A DNA stretch of 8,133 nucleotides from Fervidobacterium sp. (GTDB lineage: Bacteria; Thermotogota; Thermotogae; Thermotogales; Fervidobacteriaceae), in the NCBI GenBank assembly GCA_003522805.1, contig DPIB01000124.1, positions 1 to 8,133 of the forward strand, written 5' to 3'. The notes below the pieces were generated by a model. The model saw nothing but the letters and a program-made list of their open reading frames with translations, was not told the origin of the DNA and ran no database searches. Every line of letters starts with the position of its first letter. The first letter of the stretch is position 1. The translations under genes and the position numbers were made by a program. This document shows, one piece after another, positions 1 to 5,482 of the stretch.

Positions 1-606
1 ATGGAACTAGACAAGTCAGTCGAAGAATTTGCTGCCTACTTAGAAGAAAGCAGAGCTGAAATAGAGTCTGTTCTTATCAGGATCAAGGAATTCACAGATA
101 CTATTGAAGGGATAACAAGTTCCACTACACAACTTGCAGATCTAACAGAAACTCTCTCAAAGCTTACCGAACGGATAACTGAGATTTCGGATAATATAAC
201 TGTACTTGCCATAAATGCTTCGATTGAAACAAGTAAACAGGACATAGACAGAGATGGTCTTGCACGAATTGCCGAAATGATAATGGACTTATCTAATTCG
301 ACAAGGACACTTTCAAAGGAAGCAAAATACTCATTGAACAACGTCGAAAGAGTTGTTACATCAACAGTGCTTATAACCGAGAAAATCTCTAAGGATCTAG
401 CTTCTGTCAGAGGGTCTCTTGATGCAGTAAACCAGGTGACAAGTGCTTCAACCACAAACGTTGATAGACTTGCAAGAATCTCCAGAACGACACACGAGGC
501 AGTTGAACAACTTTACTCAGGCGTTGAACAATTTGAAGATGCCATAAATAAAATAAGGGATGAAGTGCAGAGATTTTCAGAATCGATAAATAAAATAGTT
601 CTGTAG
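1..606 (+). CDS. MCP-like signalling-domain protein, degenerate tip, probably 5'-truncated
   Basis: The reading frame is open from base 1 to TAG at 604-606 (201 residues). The protein is almost entirely heptad-patterned helix with no membrane segment, periplasmic domain or HAMP domain in view. Residues about 60-98 match the hairpin tip of methyl-accepting chemotaxis proteins: the stretch ITVLAINASIE corresponds to the family's TNLLALNAAIE, followed by a return helix with IAEMIMDLS where the family has VA.EIRKLA. Such proteins normally form a long antiparallel four-helix bundle that controls the CheA kinase through CheW. Here the tip is diverged: the usual ARAGE turn reads TSKQD, and the Glu-Ile-Arg of the return helix is lost. 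The helix before the tip is only about 60 residues, shorter than the one after it, so the gene probably begins left of the window. The ATG at base 1 may therefore be internal. A soluble receptor or a non-chemotaxis coiled-coil adaptor is possible. The family assignment is fairly sure; the function is not. Confidence 0.65.
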   Translation: MELDKSVEEFAAYLEESRAEIESVLIRIKEFTDTIEGITSSTTQLADLTETLSKLTERITEISDNITVLAINASIETSKQDIDRDGLARIAEMIMDLSNSTRTLSKEAKYSLNNVERVVTSTVLITEKISKDLASVRGSLDAVNQVTSASTTNVDRLARISRTTHEAVEQLYSGVEQFEDAINKIRDEVQRFSESINKIVL

Positions 607-666
607 TACCATATAATGGCATCAGAGTATTAAAGCATTAGAGGATAAGAAAGGGGAAAGTATGCT

Positions 667-1278
667 ATGGAAAGTTTTGAATTCTTTGAATACTCACCTA
701 CGTACAGACAGATGATGATTTTGCAGGCATTGAGCGAGAACATATCGATACAATCGGAAATAGCATTGAGGGCAGGTATAGTACCCTCCCTTGTGAACAA
801 ATATCTCAAAACCTTCCTCGAAAAGGGACTTGTGGAAAAGGATAAAAGCAGATATAAGTTAACAAACGATGGGTTAGTAGAACTCAACTATTTGAGACTT
901 GCCTATCTTTCGGAAATATCAGAACTATACAAAAGCATTGAATTAAAGTTCCAGGATCTATTCCTAAAACTGACTGGGAAACGAGACATTGCCATATACG
1001 GTGCAGGCGTAGTCGGAAGAATGATAGAAAGGTTGATAACGTCTCGCTCTTCGTTCAACGTAGTATCGTTCATAGATGACAATAAGGAAAAGATTGGCAC
1101 AAGAATAGAGGGCATACCAGTACTACCACTTAATTCCGTGTTGCATGTTGATGCCGTGATAATAGCTTCTTTCAAAAACGCTGAAGTAATGAGCAAGAAA
1201 GCGCTAGATTCTGGACTTAGAAATGTCTATTCTGTACAGTTCGTTGATAGTAAATTAAGGTTAATTTGGAGAGGGTAA
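667..1278 (+). CDS. Winged-helix transcriptional regulator fused to a Rossmann nucleotide-binding domain
   Basis: This 203-residue cytoplasmic protein has two recognisable parts. Residues about 15-75 form a winged helix: a helix-turn-helix around SEIALRAGIVPSLVNKYL, then FLEKGLVEKDKSRYKLT as the wing, as in MarR-like regulators. Residues about 106-195 are a Rossmann fold: a GxGxxG loop (G112, G114, G117 in YGAGVVG), an acidic strand end FIDDN (135-139), then KIGTRIEGIPVLP and a VDAVIIAS strand. The same pattern occurs in the NAD(H)-sensing repressor Rex and in CapD/PglD-type sugar-enzyme N-terminal domains. The layout and length (about 200 residues) resemble Rex, but the DNA-binding half does not look like Rex, so I do not call it Rex. 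The start at 667 is set by GGGG at 653-656; the ATG at 662 is out of frame. It lies 60 nt after the MCP-like gene and 6 nt before the next gene, so it is probably co-transcribed. Redox or nucleotide sensing is inferred. Confidence 0.72.
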   Translation: MESFEFFEYSPTYRQMMILQALSENISIQSEIALRAGIVPSLVNKYLKTFLEKGLVEKDKSRYKLTNDGLVELNYLRLAYLSEISELYKSIELKFQDLFLKLTGKRDIAIYGAGVVGRMIERLITSRSSFNVVSFIDDNKEKIGTRIEGIPVLPLNSVLHVDAVIIASFKNAEVMSKKALDSGLRNVYSVQFVDSKLRLIWRG

Positions 1279-1284
1279 GCGAAT

Positions 1285-2622
1285 ATGGAATACTTTGACA
1301 AAATGTTTAAAGGGATCGACGAAGATCTTAAAAGGGAATTCTTGGATATCAAGGAACTACATGATAAGGGTTTTCAAGAGTATAAAGATGAGTTCACAGA
1401 TGTATTTTGGAAGGTCTATATCGCTGTTGCAGAATGTATAACAGAAGACTCTCCAACTGAGCAAAAACTACTCCTTCGTCTGGGACTAGTAGATCCTAGG
1501 TATTTATCTAAAGATGATTTAGAGAGAATAAAGGAGACTTTTTCAAGGGATGACAGCGATATATTCTACTATGTTGATGAATGGCTTATCGCAATCAAAA
1601 GTGGAAAGATACCCCCTTCAACTTTTGAAGATGTCATTCAAGAAACACATGTCCAGAGAACCCTGGATGTTTCTTGTTTGGAAAAAGAGTATGAAAGAAA
1701 GGTATTCGAACGTACAGTTGAAGAGGAAAAACTCAAAGATTTAGTGAAAGGAATACAAGCAAAAGGCCCTTATACAAAAGGGATTTATGTGATATTTGAT
1801 GAAGTAATCAGATCTGTAGGAAACCTTAAACGAATGGACAATGAAATAAAGAATCTCTATGAGACCATCAAAAAGGCAAACGAGCAAGAGCAGAATATAA
1901 GAAGCGATAAAAGTGATGCTCAAAGAAAACCTGGTGATGAAGGGAAAGAAGCTCTATTTACAGAACCTCAAGTTGTTCGGCAGATGATAAGAAAAACAGT
2001 GGGGAAAGTTGGAATTCAGTACCCTGTTTTGATATCAAATTACCTAAAAGACATCAATCAAATATTATCTAAGAGATTTCTATCTGGAATATTTGAGGAG
2101 TTCAAGACTATTGATTCTACAACTTTAAGTAGGAGTGTGCGCGGTGCTAACGTATACATGCCACCGTATGTTGTTTTGGTTCCTGGATACGGGGAGCAGG
2201 GTTTTTGCTGGGAACCTATCGAAGGGACAAATATATACGGACGTGGAAGATTGGTGGTACCCATATTTTCAAAAAAAGGGACAGATCCCTTCTTTCAAGC
2301 ATTTGGAGAGTACAGATGGAAACTGGATAAAGAAATGTCATTTGGAAGGTGGATGGAAGAGGGTCTAACAGGAGAGTACTACCAATATCTAGAACAGAAA
2401 CAGTTCAAAGGTAACCCTGCCGAGCCCTTTGTAAGAGACTACATCATGTGGGTCACAAAAGAAGTCAAGGGAATCCAAAAGCTTGAGAAAGGTATTCGAA
2501 ACATGTTTTGGAGGTATATCCCGTTCGATGATCGAATAAAAGAGGGACTTTCGAAGGTAAGCTATGTATACCACCAGCTCTGGGAAAAGGATTTGAGAAA
2601 GAAAAGCAGTCAACAAAAATAA
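1285..2622 (+). CDS. Conserved-looking 445-residue cytoplasmic protein of unknown function
   Basis: I do not recognise this protein. It is highly charged, has no signal peptide or membrane segment, and falls into two parts. Residues 1-205 are mostly helical and acidic, with a coiled-coil-like stretch at about 130-200. A hydrophilic linker at about 200-222, rich in Lys, Asp, Ser and Gln, joins it to residues about 225-440. The C-terminal part contains the only glycine- and aromatic-rich core, residues about 291-345, with YMPPYVVLVPGYGEQGFCWE and GRGRLVVPIF. This looks like a folded beta-containing domain and is the likeliest functional site. The tail is helical with many aromatics and ends in a basic run. 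The start is supported by GAGAGGG at 1269-1275, inside the end of the preceding regulator gene and 9 nt from the ATG, so translation of the two is probably coupled. Lgt begins 20 nt after its stop. The gene is real by length, ribosome site and context; no function is assigned. Confidence 0.8.
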   Translation: MEYFDKMFKGIDEDLKREFLDIKELHDKGFQEYKDEFTDVFWKVYIAVAECITEDSPTEQKLLLRLGLVDPRYLSKDDLERIKETFSRDDSDIFYYVDEWLIAIKSGKIPPSTFEDVIQETHVQRTLDVSCLEKEYERKVFERTVEEEKLKDLVKGIQAKGPYTKGIYVIFDEVIRSVGNLKRMDNEIKNLYETIKKANEQEQNIRSDKSDAQRKPGDEGKEALFTEPQVVRQMIRKTVGKVGIQYPVLISNYLKDINQILSKRFLSGIFEEFKTIDSTTLSRSVRGANVYMPPYVVLVPGYGEQGFCWEPIEGTNIYGRGRLVVPIFSKKGTDPFFQAFGEYRWKLDKEMSFGRWMEEGLTGEYYQYLEQKQFKGNPAEPFVRDYIMWVTKEVKGIQKLEKGIRNMFWRYIPFDDRIKEGLSKVSYVYHQLWEKDLRKKSSQQK

Positions 2623-2642
2623 CAAAAAATAGAGAATCCAAA

Positions 2643-3611
2643 ATGCGTGAATCCGAGACTAGAAAAGGCAGGTGTTGTTTAGTGAGGAAATCGTCGAAAA
2701 AGATCATATTACTTGTAGTAGTCACAATGGCAATAACGATTGGAATGTTCTTCTTCTTGAAAGAAGTCTTTGCAGGAGACATAATCCTAAGGGAGTACGT
2801 CTTCAGAATAGGAAATTTCGAGCTTAAATGGTACAGCCTCATGATTGCAATTGGTATACTGGTATGTTATTTCCTTGCGCGAAAGCGATTGAGTGACTAT
2901 CCGATAAAACCTGAAGACCTAGATGAAGGCTTGTTTTGGGGAATAATTGCTGGGATAATTGGAGCGAGAGCATACTATGTTATCTTTAACTGGGATTATT
3001 ATTCAAGATATCCCTCTGAAATATGGAAGACCTGGCATGGGGGTCTAGCAATTCACGGTGCTATATTTGCTGTTCTGATTATGTTGTTTATATATTCTAA
3101 AGCAAAGGGATATTTCAAATTCGTCCACGCAACAGATCTCTTCACCTCGGTCTTACCATTAGGTCAAGCAATAGGCAGGTGGGGAAACTTCTTTAACTAC
3201 GAAGCATATGGACGCCCAACGATGGTCCCTTGGAAGATGTTCGTTCCACCTGAAAAACGGATGCCAGGATTTGATGTCAACAGGTATTTTCACCCAACCT
3301 TTCTGTACGAAAGTCTTTGGAACCTCGCAGTTTTTCTCTTTCTATTCTTTTACGTTGAAAAAAGGAAACAATCATATGGAGAAACAACGGCATTATATCT
3401 GATACTGTATTCGATCGGAAGATTTTGGATTGAGTCGCTCAGATTAGATAGCCTAATGGCTGGTCAACTAAGAACAGCACAGGTTGTAAGCATAGTCATG
3501 ATAATCATCGGTGCTATATGGTATGCTTACCTCATTGGGAGAAGAAAAACCGTCTCTACAAATGCCACTAATAATGCTGATGATGACAACGATTTAGGCG
3601 AAAAGCAATAG
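2643..3611 (+). CDS. lgt: Prolipoprotein diacylglyceryl transferase (Lgt)
   Basis: Lgt is an inner-membrane enzyme that moves a diacylglyceryl group from phosphatidylglycerol to the lipobox cysteine of prelipoproteins, the first step of lipoprotein maturation. Family motifs are all present: KWYSLM (Y64), GARAYYVIF (104-114), HGGLAIHG (132-139, H138 matching the conserved His), the signature GQAIGRWGNFFNYEAYG (174-190, with R179, N182, E187, G190), HPTFLYES (217-224) and RFWIESLR (260-267). About seven hydrophobic helices follow in the expected order. The protein is 322 residues against about 290 in E. coli. The excess is an N-terminal extension with a basic then hydrophobic segment (about 15-44) and a hydrophilic Asn/Asp-rich tail. 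The ATG at 2643 has only a weak GAG ahead of it. A GTG at 2682 preceded by AGGTG (2670-2674) is an equally plausible start and gives 309 residues. It is the last gene of the apparent operon. The family call is very sure; the start is not. Confidence 0.95.
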   Translation: MRESETRKGRCCLVRKSSKKIILLVVVTMAITIGMFFFLKEVFAGDIILREYVFRIGNFELKWYSLMIAIGILVCYFLARKRLSDYPIKPEDLDEGLFWGIIAGIIGARAYYVIFNWDYYSRYPSEIWKTWHGGLAIHGAIFAVLIMLFIYSKAKGYFKFVHATDLFTSVLPLGQAIGRWGNFFNYEAYGRPTMVPWKMFVPPEKRMPGFDVNRYFHPTFLYESLWNLAVFLFLFFYVEKRKQSYGETTALYLILYSIGRFWIESLRLDSLMAGQLRTAQVVSIVMIIIGAIWYAYLIGRRKTVSTNATNNADDDNDLGEKQ

Positions 3612-3655
3612 CCATTGCCTGACTGGTTGTAAAATCTTTGTAACACATAAAACGA

Positions 3656-3684
3656 TTTACATAGGTTCACAGGTCTAAAATATT
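3656..3684 (+). promoter_or_regulatory. Possible sigma-70-type promoter for the 123-residue gene
   Basis: The 148-nt gap after lgt holds TTTACA (3656-3661, five of six matches to the -35 consensus). It is separated by 17 nt from AATATT (3679-3684, four of six matches to -10, including the most conserved A and final T). Transcription would start near 3691. A second AT-rich stretch, TTTTTATATA at 3711-3720, has no -35 partner. No terminator with a T-tract is visible after lgt; there is only a 5-bp GCAAT/ATTGC inverted repeat at 3605-3618. Read-through from lgt is therefore also possible. Confidence 0.3.
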
Positions 3685-3759
3685 GAAGCGAAAATAACAC
3701 CGTGAATTACTTTTTATATATCCAAGCTAACATCATCTTTCAAATTAAGGGGGGATTCA

Positions 3760-4131
3760 ATGGAAAACACGGATAAGGTCTTCAGTTACGTGAAGTATGA
3801 ACGAGAACTGGAAACTGAGTACAGAAGAAAGCTATCCGAAGCTAAACGAAAGAGTGATGTAAGGAAGGTTTTCTACGAATTTCTGTTCAAATTGCTCACA
3901 AAAGTCCAACCAGATTTGCCCAACTATCTGCAGGAAGACATAAAGTTTGACGAGAAGGAATTTAGCTATTCATTCACTGGGGAACTTGAAAGGATCATCA
4001 ACGAACTCTCAGCTAACAGTGATTTGAAAGCAATAATCGACAGAATGTTTGAGGTAGCAAAACATAGGTACATGAAAATAGCTCAAGATGAAGACGTAGA
4101 CTATTTTAGATTGAATAAATCAGGTTACTAA
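3760..4131 (+). CDS. Small highly charged helical protein of unknown function
   Basis: This is a 123-residue protein I do not recognise. It is rich in Lys, Glu, Asp, Tyr and Phe, with no cysteine, signal peptide or membrane segment, and is predicted by eye to be nearly all helix. Residues about 10-33 are a strongly charged amphipathic helix. Residues about 34-55 carry a hydrophobic face (VFYEFLFKLL), and residues 75-110 form a second helical pair. The start is well supported by a long purine run, AAGGGGGGAT (3747-3756), just ahead of the ATG. The gene stands alone between a 148-nt gap and the hairpin at 4168-4193, so it is probably its own short transcript. A cytoplasmic adaptor or regulator role is conceivable, but nothing in the sequence shows it. 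Confidence 0.72.
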   Translation: MENTDKVFSYVKYERELETEYRRKLSEAKRKSDVRKVFYEFLFKLLTKVQPDLPNYLQEDIKFDEKEFSYSFTGELERIINELSANSDLKAIIDRMFEVAKHRYMKIAQDEDVDYFRLNKSGY

Positions 4132-4167
4132 TTATCTCCCTCTCCCCATCCCCTTAAAGATAACATT

Positions 4168-4193
4168 ACCCCCCGCAGTGCGGGGGGGTTTTT
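4168..4193. terminator. Strong hairpin terminator shared by convergent genes
   Basis: CCCCCCGC (4169-4176) pairs with GCGGGGGG (4180-4187) over 8 bp with a 3-nt AGT loop. One extra G (4188) and TTTTT (4189-4193) follow, a classic intrinsic terminator for the + strand gene ending at 4131. The fmt stop codon (TAA, - strand, 4194-4192) sits in the T-tract, so the same hairpin lies immediately after fmt. It can act on that strand too, although the - strand tail (TAATGTTATC) is less T-rich. Confidence 0.9.
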
Positions 4194-5124
4194 ATACAAC
4201 TTCCAATTTCATCTCTTCAATGACCAATCCTCCGTTTTTCGCATCGATAAAACTTATCTTACCCCTCCCTGGAAATTGCAGATATTTTACCCACAATCCG
4301 TCATTCATAGTCTTTATCAGTGCTCCATCTTTATTGATCTTCAATATTTGCCCAATTTCTGTTGTCCTTAACAAACTAGTCGGAATCTCTTCGATACCGC
4401 ATGCACCGAAGAGCTTCACCACAAATTTACCCATTCTTGCTCGTGCACCAGGTGTTGGATCATAAGCACGTATCTTATTACGTACGACTATAGCTGGTTT
4501 TGAAAAATCAACATACAGGTCTTCTTTCGTTATCTTCGGCGCATAGGTCGCTAACGAATGATTTTGAGGAATCAGCGGAAGGGGATACTTAATCAAGAAC
4601 TCCTTCAACAACTGTGTGCCATGGTGTATCATCCTTTCGTAAACCTGGCCAAACGTCTCGCATTCATCGATCTCAAAGGTACTTTGCAGTGCAATGTCTC
4701 CTTCATCCATACCCTCTGAAATCTTGAAAATCGTTATACCAGTGACCTTATCTCCATTCTCTATTGTGCGTTGCATTGGCGCAGGTCCACGATACTTTGG
4801 GAGCAAAGAAGTATGAACATTATAAAATGGGATGCTATCCAAAAATGGGTTCTTTATCAATCTTCCATATGCCACAACAATTCCGATTTCAGGCTTGTAT
4901 TCCTCTATGATTTCCATACCTTCTCTATTCAAATTCGAAGGTTGAAAGACTGGGATACCATACTTCATCGCAACCTCTTTGACTGGTGTTGGTAACAATC
5001 TTTGACCACGACCGCGTGGTTTATCCTTTTGAGTTATCACTGCGATCACATCAAAATTATTTTTCACTAAATCCTCTAGGTAAAAAGCAGAGAATTCTGG
5101 TGTACCCATGAACAGAATCTTCAT
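4192..5124 (-). CDS. fmt: Methionyl-tRNA formyltransferase (Fmt)
   Basis: Fmt transfers a formyl group from 10-formyltetrahydrofolate to the amino group of methionine on initiator tRNA, in the cytoplasm. The 310-residue length is normal. The N-terminus MKILFMGTPEFS is the family's beginning. The tRNA-gripping loop region follows (KDKPRGRGQ, about 33-41), then the catalytic segment YNVHTSLLPKYRGPAPMQ with N102 and H104, and D140 in GMDEGD, which match the E. coli triad Asn108/His110/Asp146. The OB-fold C-terminal domain starts near residue 205 and includes AYDPTPGARA. The ATG at 5124 fits homologues; an in-frame TTG lies one codon upstream. Peptide deformylase, a frequent neighbour of fmt, is not present. 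No SD lies at normal distance from the ATG: the perfect SD at 5189-5181 is separated from it by a hairpin, described separately. Confidence 0.96.
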   Translation of the reverse strand: MKILFMGTPEFSAFYLEDLVKNNFDVIAVITQKDKPRGRGQRLLPTPVKEVAMKYGIPVFQPSNLNREGMEIIEEYKPEIGIVVAYGRLIKNPFLDSIPFYNVHTSLLPKYRGPAPMQRTIENGDKVTGITIFKISEGMDEGDIALQSTFEIDECETFGQVYERMIHHGTQLLKEFLIKYPLPLIPQNHSLATYAPKITKEDLYVDFSKPAIVVRNKIRAYDPTPGARARMGKFVVKLFGACGIEEIPTSLLRTTEIGQILKINKDGALIKTMNDGLWVKYLQFPGRGKISFIDAKNGGLVIEEMKLEVV

Positions 5125-5189
5125 CAAAATCGAGCACAGGAAACTCCATCTTCTACAAGGTGGAGAGGAATGTGCTCCTCCCTCCTTTC
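5125..5189 (-). promoter_or_regulatory. fmt translation initiation region with a hairpin between SD and start codon
   Basis: On the - strand a perfect SD, GAAAGGAGG (5189-5181), is followed by GAG and then a 46-nt inverted repeat (5177-5132). The repeat has a 7-bp base stem GAGCACA/TGTGCTC, a 5x5 pyrimidine internal loop, a 9-position upper stem with one C-A mismatch (CTCCACCTT/AAGATGGAG) and a GTAG loop. Then come GATTTTG and the fmt ATG (5124). Unfolded, SD and ATG are about 56 nt apart. With the hairpin folded, the unpaired spacer is 3 + 7 = 10 nt. The pairing is seen directly; the bridging role is inferred. Read on the + strand, the same repeat pairs even better (a T-G wobble replaces the mismatch), so a + strand RNA is an alternative. 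Confidence 0.55.
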
Positions 5190-5405
5190 AAACATCAGAG
5201 TTCTTGAGAGTTCTTGACCTTTCTACCAACCTTAGTTTTTTGTAATTTGCGCTACCGTGTATCTTTTCCCCTTCAAGTGTCCTTATCGAAAAATACCCAC
5301 AGTTCCTTAATCCAGATATTATACTCCCTTATACCTTCGTATTCTATACTTTCTCTACTTTGTCCAGCCAATCCCCCTAAGCAGAGTATTTATTAAGACT
5401 ATTAG
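5190..5405 (-). other. Purine-rich fmt leader or degraded short gene
   Basis: This roughly 215-nt stretch between fmt and the divergent promoter has no convincing gene. The - strand is clearly purine-rich, as coding strands are in this window, suggesting it is transcribed toward fmt. Two short - strand frames overlap. One runs from a TTG at 5371 to TGA at 5275-5273 (32 codons). The other is open from 5328 to TGA at 5190-5188 and ends in RTLKNSDV directly against the fmt SD. A single frameshift between about 5328 and 5275 would join them into a product of about 60 residues. Neither has a good start signal: the AGGGGG near the TTG is only 1 nt away. It may be an untranslated leader, a small pseudogene or an unrecognised RNA. 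Confidence 0.3.
5197..5216. repeat. Tandem 10-bp direct repeat
   Basis: AGAGTTCTTG occurs twice without a gap (5197-5206 and 5207-5216), both copies perfect. It lies just upstream of the fmt SD on the - strand (where it reads CAAGAACTCT). It could be a small slippage duplication or a paired protein-binding site. The 10-bp period would place two identical sites on one face of the helix. Confidence 0.7.
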
Positions 5406-5433
5406 ATTATATCACGTAACTTTGTGATATAAT
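5406..5433. promoter_or_regulatory. Palindromic divergent promoter with extended -10 elements on both strands
   Basis: ATTATATCAC (5406-5415), 8 nt, then GTGATATAAT (5424-5433) form a perfect 10-bp inverted repeat. The right arm contains TGATATAAT, an exact extended -10 (TGnTATAAT; hexamer 5428-5433) reading right. The left arm is the same element on the - strand (hexamer 5411-5406) reading left. No acceptable -35 is present at 16-18 nt for either, which is tolerated by extended -10 promoters. The rightward start would be near 5440, giving the TPR gene a leader of about 43 nt. The leftward start would be near 5399, giving fmt a leader of about 275 nt. The symmetry could also serve a dimeric regulator. 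The + strand promoter call is the firmer one. Confidence 0.6.
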
Positions 5434-5482
5434 AAAATCGGTCAACTTGAATTTACAACAGCATAATTAGGAGGGGATTTCA

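Noticed and set aside
36..455. A 139-codon - strand ORF opposite the MCP-like gene
   Set aside because: It mirrors the heptad codons of the + strand gene, has no SD and no recognisable motif.
667..1278. Calling the winged-helix/Rossmann protein Rex
   Set aside because: The Rossmann half is Rex-like, but the N-terminal DNA-binding half resembles MarR-type winged helices and lacks Rex motifs.
3605..3618. GCAAT/ATTGC inverted repeat at the lgt stop, considered as a terminator
   Set aside because: The stem is only 5 bp and no T-tract follows.
4137..4188. Possible G-quadruplex on the - strand downstream of fmt (runs of GGGGGG, GGGG, GGGG, GGG)
   Set aside because: One loop would be about 15 nt and the six-G run is better explained as the arm of the 8-bp terminator hairpin, so the evidence is weak.
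5214..5396. A 60-codon + strand ORF between fmt and the TPR gene
   Set aside because: It has no SD, its product is rich in Leu, Ser and Pro with no domain pattern, and the + strand is pyrimidine-rich here, opposite to coding strands in this window. It also runs toward the promoter region with no partner gene.
5406..5433. CRP/FNR-type operator
   Set aside because: Those sites read GTGA-N6-TCAC, whereas this dyad has the half-sites in the opposite order (TCAC then GTGA) and a different spacing. The -10 explanation fits exactly.
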